Assembly (NCBI RefSeq): GCF_020832325.1
Contig: NZ_JAFIEU010000002.1
Coordinates: 62,001-126,000, forward strand
Direction of reading: 5' to 3'
DNA from: Lunatimonas sp.
GTDB taxonomy: Bacteria; Bacteroidota; Bacteroidia; Cytophagales; Cyclobacteriaceae
DNA length: 64,000 bases
In this document: piece by piece, positions 54,563 through 64,000 of the stretch
Position numbering within the stretch: the stretch's first letter is position 1
How the letters are laid out: each line of letters starts with the position of its first letter
The notes under the pieces: generated by a model
The model's input: the letters and a program-made list of their open reading frames with translations, nothing else
What the model was told of the DNA's origin: nothing
Database searches by the model: none
Translations under genes and position numbers: made by a program

Positions 54563-55144
54563 TCAGTGTTCTGAAAGACTATTAATCAGTTCTTGGGCGC
54601 GGGGATGGTTACTTTTTTCAAGTGTCGTTATTGCCGATGTCCGGTCCCCTTCCAGCACATAGGCCAACCCCAGATTCCACTTCGCTCTTAGCCGCAAGGG
54701 CGAGTTGCTGTCATTGGCCACTTCCCGAAGGTAGTAGACAGCGGGTTTTGCCTGACCGAGTGCCAGGTGTGAGGCGCCGAGAAAATACTTAAGTGTGTCG
54801 CTCCTTGGGTACTGCTCAAGGATGGTCCTGCCGAGGTTTATGGCATCGTTGTATTTTTCCGCCTGATAGGCAGTAATGGCCCGTTCGAAAAGACTCCCAT
54901 ACTCCGTTGACGGGTGCACTGTCAGATCATTTTCTACCTCAAAGTACTTGGAGAATAAGTCGGGTACCTTGTACCAGGAGCTCAAAAGCCACATGCTATT
55001 AATGAAGGCTACGATGACTAAAAATGTAACGATCCCTCTCAACACGCCCTTGGAGACGCGCATCAATAGGGTAGTTCGTTTTACGAAGGCTGTAACCTTC
55101 TCCGCTTTTAGTTTCTTTATCACCGGGCCCCTAATTAATGCCAA
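54563..55144 (-). CDS. TPR-like membrane protein
   Basis: N-terminal TM, 'AITAYQAEKYNDAINLGRTILEQYPRSDTLKYFLGASHLALGQAKPAVYYL'. Confidence 0.75.
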   Translation of the reverse strand: MALIRGPVIKKLKAEKVTAFVKRTTLLMRVSKGVLRGIVTFLVIVAFINSMWLLSSWYKVPDLFSKYFEVENDLTVHPSTEYGSLFERAITAYQAEKYNDAINLGRTILEQYPRSDTLKYFLGASHLALGQAKPAVYYLREVANDSNSPLRLRAKWNLGLAYVLEGDRTSAITTLEKSNHPRAQELINSLSEH

Positions 55145-55373
55145 TTTTTAATGAAATGAGCCGTTGTTTGGTTCATGAAGCTATGGTTGTAAAAGGCGAT
55201 TCCTTAAAATTCTTTCGACGGTGAAATATAAAATAAAATCAGCGCTATCCAAAAACGGGTTATTCGGATCCTTTGTTTTTGATTGGGTCTTTCGCCAAAT
55301 TCAAACCGCTTTTTTTTGCAGTTAGTTCCTAAATTACAAATCCTACGTTTCCGACGAACGGAGACCCTAACCC

Positions 55374-56522
55374 TTAGACGCGGCGTGTACCCTCCGAAGT
55401 GGTGACTCGATAGGGTTTCAAGGTGATCCCGAAGGTATTCGTGTAGGCCTTGGATACCTCTGACAGGAATGTATCTACGTATGCGGAGGCAATAAGGTTG
55501 ATGGTGCAGCCGCCAAACCCTCCACCCATCATTCTCGCTCCCAGAACCTCTGGTTTATTAATCGTTTGGGCTACAAGGAAATCCAACTCTTCGCAGCTCA
55601 CCTCATATTGCCGGGATAAACCTTCATGTGATGCGTACATTGCGTCCCCAAACGCGCTTAGATTTCCCATTTCCAGTGCTTCACAGCTTTTCAGCAGGCG
55701 CTGATTTTCGGCCACCACGTAAGAACACCGATCGTATACCCTTCCGGGCAGGTGGTTTCGAACGGCATCTAGCATGTCTGCGCTGACATCCCGGAGGCTG
55801 TTCACCTGCGGGAATTGCGTGCGTACCGTTTCTACCCCAGTCTGACACTCGTCCCGCCGAGTGTTGTAGGCCGTGTCGCCGAGGGAATGCTCTACTCGGG
55901 TGTCCAGAAGCATCAACTCGTATTCTCCTAGCGAAAGCGGGAAATAGGCAAATTCCAAGCTTCGGCAATCCAAGCGCAACGCGTGACCGCTTCTACCCAT
56001 CATGGAAGCAAACATGTCCATGATGCCACATTTGACACCGGCAAACTCGTGCTCGGCTTTTTGCGCGAATTGGACCAACTCCAATTTGGGGATTCTTAGG
56101 TCGAAAAGTTCGGAAAGCCCCATTCCGACACCGTTTTCCAATGCAGCGGAAGATGAAAGGCCGGCTCCAATGGGGATATCTCCGCCAAATACGCAGTCGA
56201 ATCCTTCGATGGGATATCCTGCTCGCAGCAGTTGGGCGGTCACGCCCATGAGAAAATTGATCCAGCCCTTTTCGCGGGGCACGAGCTCGTCCAAGGAAAA
56301 GGAGTCCATGGCTTGGTAGTCCAAACTGTAGATACGGCAGTTTCGGGTGCCGTTTTTGGCAAACCCCAGGTAGATGGATTTATCGATGGCTGCGGGCAAT
56401 ACAAAGCCGTCGTTGTAGTCGGTGTGTTCCCCGATAAGATTGATTCTGCCAGGGGAGGCAATTAGTAGGGGAACGCTTCCAAAATGACGGGAGAATTCAG
56501 TTTGAATTTGGTGGGTGAGCAT
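55374..56522 (-). CDS. galK: Galactokinase
   Basis: 'SPGRINLIGEHTDYNDGFVLPAAI', 'IPIGAGLSSSAALE', 'GARMMGGGFGGCTINL'. Confidence 0.96.
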   Translation of the reverse strand: MLTHQIQTEFSRHFGSVPLLIASPGRINLIGEHTDYNDGFVLPAAIDKSIYLGFAKNGTRNCRIYSLDYQAMDSFSLDELVPREKGWINFLMGVTAQLLRAGYPIEGFDCVFGGDIPIGAGLSSSAALENGVGMGLSELFDLRIPKLELVQFAQKAEHEFAGVKCGIMDMFASMMGRSGHALRLDCRSLEFAYFPLSLGEYELMLLDTRVEHSLGDTAYNTRRDECQTGVETVRTQFPQVNSLRDVSADMLDAVRNHLPGRVYDRCSYVVAENQRLLKSCEALEMGNLSAFGDAMYASHEGLSRQYEVSCEELDFLVAQTINKPEVLGARMMGGGFGGCTINLIASAYVDTFLSEVSKAYTNTFGITLKPYRVTTSEGTRRV

Positions 56523-56547
56523 GGTTGTTGGGTTTGTGGTGTACCGT

Positions 56548-57531
56548 CTACTCCTGGTACAAGGTAAAGAGTACCGTTTCACCTACCACTTGCAGGGTTT
56601 TTCGGTCGATTAGGTCCATATTATCCGCATGGGTATGGTGGTAATGCCCAAATCCATAGTCCGGGCTGTACTCGATAATATTGATCATGGGGATGTTTGC
56701 ATCCTTGTTGACAAACAAATGGTCGTCGGTGATGGCCTCTGTCTGTCGCATGATAAAGAAGTCACCGTGCCCCAGGAAGTGGGCGTAGCTCCAGACCTTG
56801 TCTACCACGTTTTTGGCGTAGTGGATGGAATATCCTTCTTTGTAAAAACGGGCACTTTTTCCACCTACCATGTCCAATAGGATTCCAAAGTAGGCGCTAT
56901 ATCCTGGTTTATGGGTGTTTTTGGACCAGTGTTGAGAGCCTAAACACCACCAGATTTCATTGTTATTCCGTCTGCGGGAAAACTCCGGTTCTCCGTCGTC
57001 TTCCCCATCGAAGAGGATAAAATCCACCCCAACGGAGGGGGGTAGTTCGGTCAGGCTGAGAACGCGTGCCAGTTCCAGGATTACACCCACCCCACTGCCG
57101 CCGTCGTTGGCCCCATCGATGGGTTCGTTGATTCGTTCCGAGTCTTTGTCGGCGATTCTTCGGGTATCCCAGTGTGCTGCAATGAGGATGCGTTTGGATG
57201 CTTGCGGCTGGAAGGAGGCAATGATGTTGGTCAGGTTCCAGTTGAGGCCGTCGTGGGTTTTGGCGGTAAATTCCTGTCTTTCTACGGCTAGGCCAAACGA
57301 CTCGAACTTGGCCACCAGCCAGTCAGCCGTTTGGCGATGGGCCGGGGTGTTGGGGACCCGGGGGCCAAAGTCTACCTGTCGCTGTATATAGGCATAGGCT
57401 GAGTCGGCGTAGAAATCCGGGATGTTTTCATTGTAGGAAACCGGCGTGGTTTCTACGGTCTCCCGGGTAGTGGATTTTTCGCAGGCTACTAAGAGCAGCA
57501 GGATCACGGGGATCCATCCTCTATTCTTCAT
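56548..57531 (-). CDS. M28 family peptidase lipoprotein (glutaminyl cyclase-like)
   Basis: Lipobox 'LLLLVACE'; '[15 protein letters not shown]', '[18 protein letters not shown]', '[12 protein letters not shown]'. Confidence 0.9.
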   Translation of the reverse strand: MKNRGWIPVILLLLVACEKSTTRETVETTPVSYNENIPDFYADSAYAYIQRQVDFGPRVPNTPAHRQTADWLVAKFESFGLAVERQEFTAKTHDGLNWNLTNIIASFQPQASKRILIAAHWDTRRIADKDSERINEPIDGANDGGSGVGVILELARVLSLTELPPSVGVDFILFDGEDDGEPEFSRRRNNNEIWWCLGSQHWSKNTHKPGYSAYFGILLDMVGGKSARFYKEGYSIHYAKNVVDKVWSYAHFLGHGDFFIMRQTEAITDDHLFVNKDANIPMINIIEYSPDYGFGHYHHTHADNMDLIDRKTLQVVGETVLFTLYQE

Positions 57532-59014
57532 AAGCCCAGTCGATTTTGTTTTTCATGTCTTTTACAATGATGCCCAGGGTTTTTAGATTCGCCCGGATTT
57601 CATCCACCCTTCGGTAGTCTCTTTCGGTTTTTGCTTCTTGGTATAGGGTTAACAGCATTTCCAGTAAAGGTTCCTGCGCATCCACCTTTTCTTCCAACAA
57701 ACCTAGAATTTCTGTCACAAAAGAGCGGAAGGTGGTGATCATTTGGTCAAATACCTCTCTGCCGAGAACGGAAGGAGAGAGCTGTCCGGTATAAATGCTG
57801 TTGATTTTTTTCAGCAGATTGAAGAGGTGGCCGATTGCCTGGGCGGTGTTGAAATCGTCGTCCATGGCTGCATAGGCAGCACGGACGCTCTTTTTTACCT
57901 GGTCCGCCTGTTTTTCGTCCATAGCGGACCCGGGATCTTCTGTGTATTTCAGCATGCCCGATATGCGGAAACCATTGATCAGTTTTTTGTAGCCTTTTTG
58001 TGCAGCTTGCAGGGCTTGATTGGAAAAGTCCAGTGTGGACCGGTAGTGGGCTGTCAAAATGAAATACCGGATGGTCATGGGGCTGTAAGCTTGTTCTAAG
58101 ACGGCATGATCGCCGTTGAAAAGCTGCTGCAGCGTGATAAAATTGCCCAGAGATTTGCCCATCTTCTGTCCATTGATGGTGATCATGTTGTTGTGCAGCC
58201 AGTACTTGGCGGGATCCTGATGGTTGCAAGCGTTGCCCTGTGCGATCTCACACTCGTGATGTGGGAACATCAGGTCCATGCCTCCTCCGTGAATGTCAAA
58301 GTGGTGCCCCAGGTACTTGCTGGACATGGCTGTACACTCCAAGTGCCAACCCGGAAAACCGAGACTCCAAGGAGAGGGCCACTTCATCAGGTGCTCGGGA
58401 GCGGCCTTTTTCCATAGGGCGAAGTCCAAGGCATTTCTTTTTTCAGACTGGCCGTCCAGTTCCCTGCTACCGCTAACGAGCTCTTCGATCACCCGTCCAG
58501 AGAGGCGTCCGTACTTCGTCTTTTCGTTGTAGGCCAACACGTCGAAATACACGCTACCGTTTACCTCGTAGGCCAGCCCCTCCCGCAGGATATCCTTTAC
58601 GAGTTGGATTTGTTCGGGAATGTGGCCCGTGGCTCGGGGCTCTATGCTAGGTGTTAGTGTATTCAGGAGTTCCATGTCCCGGTGGTACGACTCGGCATAG
58701 TGCTGTGCCACCTCCATGGGTTCCAATTGTTCGAGTTTGGCTTTCTTGGCGATTTTATCCTCTCCATCGTCCGAATCCGCTTCCAAGTGGCCTACGTCCG
58801 TGATGTTTCGCACGTAGCGAACCTTGTACCCCAGAAAACTCAGGTATCGAAATACCACGTCAAAGGAAACGGCTGCACGGGCATGACCAAGGTGCGCATC
58901 GCCGTAGACAGTAGGTCCACAAACGTACATTCCCACATGGGGAGGGCTGAGTGGTTCGAATTTTTCTTTTTGGCGGGTAAGCGTGTTGAATAGTTTTAGG
59001 TCATGTGATTGCAT
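57521..59014 (-). CDS. cysS: Cysteinyl-tRNA synthetase
   Basis: '[30 protein letters not shown]', '[10 protein letters not shown]', '[21 protein letters not shown]', 'KMGKSLGN'. Confidence 0.97.
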   Translation of the reverse strand: MQSHDLKLFNTLTRQKEKFEPLSPPHVGMYVCGPTVYGDAHLGHARAAVSFDVVFRYLSFLGYKVRYVRNITDVGHLEADSDDGEDKIAKKAKLEQLEPMEVAQHYAESYHRDMELLNTLTPSIEPRATGHIPEQIQLVKDILREGLAYEVNGSVYFDVLAYNEKTKYGRLSGRVIEELVSGSRELDGQSEKRNALDFALWKKAAPEHLMKWPSPWSLGFPGWHLECTAMSSKYLGHHFDIHGGGMDLMFPHHECEIAQGNACNHQDPAKYWLHNNMITINGQKMGKSLGNFITLQQLFNGDHAVLEQAYSPMTIRYFILTAHYRSTLDFSNQALQAAQKGYKKLINGFRISGMLKYTEDPGSAMDEKQADQVKKSVRAAYAAMDDDFNTAQAIGHLFNLLKKINSIYTGQLSPSVLGREVFDQMITTFRSFVTEILGLLEEKVDAQEPLLEMLLTLYQEAKTERDYRRVDEIRANLKTLGIIVKDMKNKIDWAYEE

Positions 59015-59064
59015 CCCGCAAATTTATCAAACTTTCAATACTTTTTTTAGGAAAATAATTTTAT

Positions 59065-59072
59065 TACCTTTG
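59065..59072 (+). promoter_or_regulatory. Putative -7 element TACCTTTG upstream of rimP-nusA-infB
   Basis: Matches TAnnTTTG in an AT-rich intergenic region ~95 nt before rimP. Confidence 0.5.
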
Positions 59073-59167
59073 TATCGTATATGACAATCAGCCAAGAGGG
59101 GACGCAGCGTCCCCTCTTTCGTTTAAAACATGAAAACACGTAAGGGACACTCTCTGAGGGACGAAAA

Positions 59168-59638
59168 ATGGAATTAGAACAGACTATTGCTGAGATTGTA
59201 GAAAAGCACTTGCCGGATGATTCCCATTTTGTGGTCGAAGTAAAGGTGAACCAACTGGGAAATAAAACGGTGTTGAACATTCTTATTGATGCAGATCAGG
59301 GGTTAAACATCGATAGCTGTGCCAAGGTAAGTCGTCAGGTTTCAGAGGAAATAGAAGCGAAGGAGTTGATTTCCGATGCCTACACGATCGAGGTTTCTTC
59401 CCCGGGTGTGGATTACCCCTTGAGTTCCAGGCGGCAGTATGCCAAGAATCAAGGAAGGAATCTGAAGGTTCAGCAGGAATCTGGCGAGGTTTTGGAGGGC
59501 GTACTTAAAGAGGTAGGACAGATGGGGATAGTATTGATCGTAAAGCAGAAGGAAAAAGGCAAAAAAGCGACGGAAGAGGAGATATCCATCGCCTTTGATC
59601 AGATAAAAAAGTCAACAGTATTGGTTTCTTTTAAATAA
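59168..59638 (+). CDS. rimP: Ribosome maturation factor RimP
   Basis: 'LEQTIAEIVEKHL', 'CAKVSRQVSEEIEAKELISDAYTIEVSSPGVDYPL'; followed by nusA. Confidence 0.94.
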   Translation: MELEQTIAEIVEKHLPDDSHFVVEVKVNQLGNKTVLNILIDADQGLNIDSCAKVSRQVSEEIEAKELISDAYTIEVSSPGVDYPLSSRRQYAKNQGRNLKVQQESGEVLEGVLKEVGQMGIVLIVKQKEKGKKATEEEISIAFDQIKKSTVLVSFK

Positions 59639-59643
59639 AAACA

Positions 59644-60891
59644 ATGGATGCTAAAGTTTTAATTGAATCGTTTGCGGAGTTTGCAAGGTCCAAAAACGTG
59701 GACCGTCCCACGATGATCCGGATTTTGGAGGATGTATTTAGGGCCATGATTCGAAAGAAGTACGAGACGGACGAAAACTTTGACGTCATCATCAATGCAG
59801 ACAAGGGTGATTTGGAAATCGTCCGGATCCGGGAGATTGTGGATGACGATTCGGAAGATATCTGGGATTACGATAAGATTAGTCTTTCAGAAGCCAGAAA
59901 GATAGAGCCTGATTTTGAAATCGGGGAAGAGACCTACGAGCGCATCGAGCTCGAAGATTTTGGACGTAGGGCGGTCATGATGGCCCGTCAGACGCTGATT
60001 CAGCGGATAAAGGATTTGGAAAAAGATATTCTTTTTCAGCATTACGAAGAGCTGGCGGGAGAGATTATCAATGCGGAAGTTTATCAGATTCTCGGTAGGG
60101 AGACCCTGTTGATGGATGGTGAAGGCAATGAACTGATCCTGCCCAAAGGAGAACAAATTCCCAAAGACCGCTTCCGCAAGGGAGATATGGTCCGTGCGAT
60201 TGTGCATAAAGTGGAGATGAATAACGGTAACCCACGCATCATCCTCTCACGCACTTCGCCCATTTTCCTTGAGCGCCTCTTTGAAAACGAAGTGCCCGAG
60301 GTGTATGACGGATTGATTACCATCAAGAAGATCGTGCGTGAGCCCGGAGAGCGGGCAAAAGTCGCCGTGGAGTCGTATGACGACCGCATCGATCCAGTAG
60401 GAGCCTGCGTCGGGATGAAGGGTAGTAGAATCCATGCGGTGGTAAGGGAGCTACAGAACGAAAATATCGACGTGATCAACTACACGGAGAATTTGGACCT
60501 GTATGTAACCCGTGCGCTGAGTCCGGCAAAGGTGTCTTCTATACAAGTAGACGAGGAACGGAAGCGTATCTCGGTATTTCTGAAACCCGATCAGGTGTCT
60601 TTGGCTATAGGCAAAGGTGGATTTAACATTCGCTTGGCAAGCAGGCTGGTGGGCTATGAAATTGATGTCTTCAGAGAGCTATCCGAGTATGAAGAGGAGG
60701 AAGATGTGGATCTGTCAGAATTTTCTGATGAGATTGAAGAGTGGGTCATCTTGGAGTTCAAAAAAACGGGTCTGGATACAGCCAAGAGCGTCTTGGCCCT
60801 CACCAAAGAGGACTTAATCCGTAGAACGGAACTGGAAGAAGAGACGATTGATGAGGTCTTCCGGATATTAAAACAAGAATTTGAGCAATAA
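59644..60891 (+). CDS. nusA: Transcription termination/antitermination factor NusA
   Basis: S1/KH organisation: 'ILSRTSPIFLERLFENEVPEVYDG', 'DPVGACVGMKGSRIHAVVRELQNENIDVI', 'SLAIGKGGFNIRLASRL'. Confidence 0.97.
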   Translation: MDAKVLIESFAEFARSKNVDRPTMIRILEDVFRAMIRKKYETDENFDVIINADKGDLEIVRIREIVDDDSEDIWDYDKISLSEARKIEPDFEIGEETYERIELEDFGRRAVMMARQTLIQRIKDLEKDILFQHYEELAGEIINAEVYQILGRETLLMDGEGNELILPKGEQIPKDRFRKGDMVRAIVHKVEMNNGNPRIILSRTSPIFLERLFENEVPEVYDGLITIKKIVREPGERAKVAVESYDDRIDPVGACVGMKGSRIHAVVRELQNENIDVINYTENLDLYVTRALSPAKVSSIQVDEERKRISVFLKPDQVSLAIGKGGFNIRLASRLVGYEIDVFRELSEYEEEEDVDLSEFSDEIEEWVILEFKKTGLDTAKSVLALTKEDLIRRTELEEETIDEVFRILKQEFEQ

Positions 60892-60962
60892 AATCCCATA
60901 GATTATTCGCTTTCGGGGTTATATTTGCAGAACATTAAAATTATTAGGAATAGGTTTAGCGT

Positions 60963-63962
60963 ATGTCAGAAGAAAAAATGATGCGATTGGGCCAAGTTGC
61001 CAGAAAACTCAACGTGGGTATGTCAACCATCGTGGAGTCTATGGCAAAAAAAGGCATTGAGGTAGAAGGGAATCCAAACTCCAAAATAAGCTTGGAGCAT
61101 TTCAATATGCTTGCCAAGGAGTTTAAGTCCTCTGCCCAAGACAAAGAGGAGGCCGCTCATCTATCTATTGGTAAACGCCACGGCGAGAACATAGTGATCA
61201 AGGCTGAATCTGAAATTGAGCCCGAAAAGCCCAAAAAGCAGGAAATCCCTGACAAACCTGCCGAAAAGGTGGAGAAGAAACCTGAACCGGTACAACCTAT
61301 TGCGACCAAGGAAGAGGCAGAGAAAGTCGCATCTGAAGCTCCCAAGCTACAGGGCATCAAGGTGGTCGGAAAAATCGACCTCGATGCGAAGAAGCCGGTA
61401 GAGCAGGAAGTAAAGCCCAAGGTGGAAAGTACGGCCCCGACGCCCGCACCAGTAGCTCCGAAACCCGAAAAGGTTGAGCCGAAAGTGGAAGCCCCTATAG
61501 CTCCGAAAACAGAATCAGCGCCACCTAAGCCAGAACCTCCCAAACAATCAGAAGCCCCAAAACCCGCTCCGGTAGTGCAGCCACCCGCTGCTGAAACCCC
61601 CGCTGTTCCAAAACCAGTGGAAAAGCCTGCTACAGAGTCGAAGGAAACGCCAGCCACTCCAAAAGACAGTACCGCCCAAAAGGTGGATCAACCCTCTGAT
61701 GGAGAACCGAATACACCCGTGAATCCATCAGAGAAAACAAGCAACCAAAACGAAGTGATTTCGGCCAAGGCCGATTCCCTCAAAGGGCTAACCGTTTTAG
61801 GCAAAATTGAATTGCCGGTAGACAAGCCAAAGAAGAAATCCAAGCCGGTAGCCTCGTCGGATGAGCGCGGCAGCAAGAACCAGAAAAAGCGTCCAAGAAA
61901 GCGCATCGACCAAAAGCAAAAGCCGGGCGAAGCCCCTGCTGCCGGAGATGCCGCAGCACAGGCACGAAGCGCGGCGGGTACCAGAAGACCAGCGCCAGGT
62001 GCAAGAGGTAACGCCAATCGACCTCCCGCCCGTGGAGGTGCCGGAACTGGCAGGTACCAGAAAGCTGAGCCTACCCAAAAGGAAATCCAAGAGCAGATCA
62101 AGCAAACCCTTGCCCGTCTCCAAGGAGGATCCAAGGGCGGTGGAAAAGGTAAGAACCGTCGCGATAAACGACTGGAGCGCAACAAGGAAGTAGAGGAGTA
62201 TGTAGAGGATACACGTATACTCAAAGTGACAGAGTTTATCTCTGCCAACGATTTGGCATCGCTTATGGATGTCTCGGTAAACGAAGTGATTTCGGTATGT
62301 ATGTCCTTGGGGATGTTCGTATCCATCAATCAACGCTTAGATGCCGAGGCGATTACAATCATTGCCGACGAGTTTAACTACGACGTGGAGTTCACCAAAG
62401 CGGATGAAGAGGAAAATGTAATCAAAACGGAGGATTCCCCCGAGGAACTCGAAGAGCGGGCACCGATCGTGACCATCATGGGACACGTAGATCACGGTAA
62501 AACATCCTTGCTGGATTATATCCGAATGTCGAAAGTGACTCATGGAGAGGCTGGAGGTATCACCCAGCACATCGGCGCCTATGATGTGATGACGAATACG
62601 GGTCATAAAATTGCCTTTTTGGATACACCGGGTCACGAAGCCTTTACGGCCATGCGGGCCAGGGGTGCCAAGATTACCGACGTAGCGATCATCGTGATTG
62701 CCGCTGACGATAACGTGATGCCTCAGACCAAAGAAGCCATCAACCACGCTCAGGTGGCGGGAGTTCCGATGATCTTTGCGATTAACAAAGTGGATAAACC
62801 AAACTCCAGACCGGAGAAAATCAAGGAGGAGCTTGCAAACATGAACCTGCTGGTAGAAGATTGGGGTGGGAAATACCAATCTCAAGAAATCTCTGCCAAG
62901 ACCGGGTTGGGTATAGACGAACTTCTCGAAAAAGTATTGCTCGAATCCGAGATATTGGAGTTGAAAGCAAACCCGAATAAGAATGCGGTAGGTACCGTGG
63001 TGGAAGCTTCTCTGGATAAGGGAAGGGGCTACGTGTCCACCATCATGGTTCAGGCCGGTACCCTCAAAGTGGGGGATGTAATCTTGGCCGGTCAGCATTA
63101 TGGCCGCGTAAAAGCCATGTTTGACCATTTGGGGCAAAAAGTTGAAATAGCAGGACCCTCTACCCCGGTGCAGGTTCTTGGCCTCGGCGGAGCCCCTCAG
63201 GCGGGAGATATCTTTAAGGTATACGATACGGAACGTGAAGCTAGAGAAATTGCCAACTCTAGGGAACAGATACAGCGGGAGCAAAGTCTCCGTACCAAGA
63301 AGCACATCACACTCGACGAGATCGGCAGACGATTGGCCATTGGAAGCTTCAAAGAGCTTAACATCATCATCAAGGGTGACGTGGACGGATCGGTGGAAGC
63401 CCTTTCGGATTCCTTGCTGAAGCTCTCCAAAGACGAAGTCAGCGTAAATATCATCCATCAAGGGGTGGGTCAAATATCCGAGTCGGACGTATTGTTGGCT
63501 TCTGCCTCAGACGCCATTATCTTGGGATTCCAGGTGAGGCCATCGGCTAATGCGAAAAAGCTAGCCGAGCAAGAGGAGATCGAAATCCGGCATTACTCGG
63601 TTATTTACGATGCCATCAATCAGATCAAGGATGCCATCGAGGGGATGTTGGAGCCTGAGTTTGAAGAGGTAATCACCGGAAACATCGAAGTACGGGAGGT
63701 ATTCAAGATCTCCAAAATCGGTACCGTGGCGGGATGTTATGTCACCAACGGGGTGATGAACCGAAAGAACAAAATCCGAGTGATTCGGGACGGTATTGTA
63801 ATCCACGACGGTGATATCGATCAACTGAAACGCTTCAAGGACGATGTCTCCGAAGTGAGATCCGGCTACGAATGCGGTGTGTCTATCAAAGGGTTCAACG
63901 ACATACAAGTGGGAGATACCTTTGAAGGGTACAAGATGGAAGAGATCAAACGTAAAAAATAA
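60963..63962 (+). CDS. infB: Translation initiation factor IF-2
   Basis: '[20 protein letters not shown]', '[32 protein letters not shown]', 'INKVDKPN'; Pro/Lys-rich N-terminal linker. Confidence 0.98.
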   Translation: MSEEKMMRLGQVARKLNVGMSTIVESMAKKGIEVEGNPNSKISLEHFNMLAKEFKSSAQDKEEAAHLSIGKRHGENIVIKAESEIEPEKPKKQEIPDKPAEKVEKKPEPVQPIATKEEAEKVASEAPKLQGIKVVGKIDLDAKKPVEQEVKPKVESTAPTPAPVAPKPEKVEPKVEAPIAPKTESAPPKPEPPKQSEAPKPAPVVQPPAAETPAVPKPVEKPATESKETPATPKDSTAQKVDQPSDGEPNTPVNPSEKTSNQNEVISAKADSLKGLTVLGKIELPVDKPKKKSKPVASSDERGSKNQKKRPRKRIDQKQKPGEAPAAGDAAAQARSAAGTRRPAPGARGNANRPPARGGAGTGRYQKAEPTQKEIQEQIKQTLARLQGGSKGGGKGKNRRDKRLERNKEVEEYVEDTRILKVTEFISANDLASLMDVSVNEVISVCMSLGMFVSINQRLDAEAITIIADEFNYDVEFTKADEEENVIKTEDSPEELEERAPIVTIMGHVDHGKTSLLDYIRMSKVTHGEAGGITQHIGAYDVMTNTGHKIAFLDTPGHEAFTAMRARGAKITDVAIIVIAADDNVMPQTKEAINHAQVAGVPMIFAINKVDKPNSRPEKIKEELANMNLLVEDWGGKYQSQEISAKTGLGIDELLEKVLLESEILELKANPNKNAVGTVVEASLDKGRGYVSTIMVQAGTLKVGDVILAGQHYGRVKAMFDHLGQKVEIAGPSTPVQVLGLGGAPQAGDIFKVYDTEREAREIANSREQIQREQSLRTKKHITLDEIGRRLAIGSFKELNIIIKGDVDGSVEALSDSLLKLSKDEVSVNIIHQGVGQISESDVLLASASDAIILGFQVRPSANAKKLAEQEEIEIRHYSVIYDAINQIKDAIEGMLEPEFEEVITGNIEVREVFKISKIGTVAGCYVTNGVMNRKNKIRVIRDGIVIHDGDIDQLKRFKDDVSEVRSGYECGVSIKGFNDIQVGDTFEGYKMEEIKRKK

Positions 63963-63973
63963 GTTTCATCATC

Positions 63974-64000
63974 AAGAGGCAGCTGCAGGCTGCCTCTTCG
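63974..64000 (+). terminator. infB terminator hairpin, cut by window end
   Basis: AAGAGGCAGCtgcaGGCTGCCTCTT. Confidence 0.6.

Noticed and set aside
61157-61657. 166-aa minus-strand Gly/Ser-rich ORF
   Set aside because: Antisense to the Pro/Lys-rich low-complexity linker of IF-2; composition explains it.
62337-63473. 378-aa minus-strand ORF
   Set aside because: Fully antisense to infB with no recognisable domain; codon-bias shadow ORF.

Overview
The window looks like Bacteroidota (Cytophagales-like) chromosome: TAnnTTTG promoters, tandem OmpH genes next to BamA, DUF6089, and a rimP-nusA-infB operon. Most of it is ordinary single-copy core and accessory metabolism. Identified loci include a left-edge-truncated PAS histidine kinase, the ompH-ompH-bamA-uppS-DUF6089-nadK block, pdxJ, pnuC with a NadR-like kinase, a DabB/DabA inorganic-carbon transporter pair, a GH106-like hydrolase, a planctomycete-type DUF1549/DUF1553-DUF1501-NHL cluster, tandem M14 proteins, antiporter/USP genes, hemH, galK, cysS and rimP-nusA-infB. 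Regions worth a second look: (1) a ~1.4 kb array (24.3-25.7 kb) with intact tRNA-Asn and tRNA-Pro, three degenerate tRNA-like units whose anticodon arm is a closed CCTGAC-N4-GTCAGG hairpin, a related hairpin inserted in one T-arm, and two near-identical GIY-YIG nuclease modules, all bounded by an inverted tRNA-Asn 3'-half; (2) an HNH nuclease / SAM-methyltransferase-HIT fusion / HTH regulator block (32.3-34.6 kb); (3) a class-II tRNA-like RNA with a very long variable arm and no recognisable anticodon (41.9-42.1 kb); (4) an M14 tandem pair in which one copy has lost its catalytic residues; (5) an outer-membrane gene broken by a frameshift in a G5 run; (6) small genes missing from the ORF track, including a 58-aa histone-H1-like protein. 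No computation or database search was run; family names come from motif recognition.
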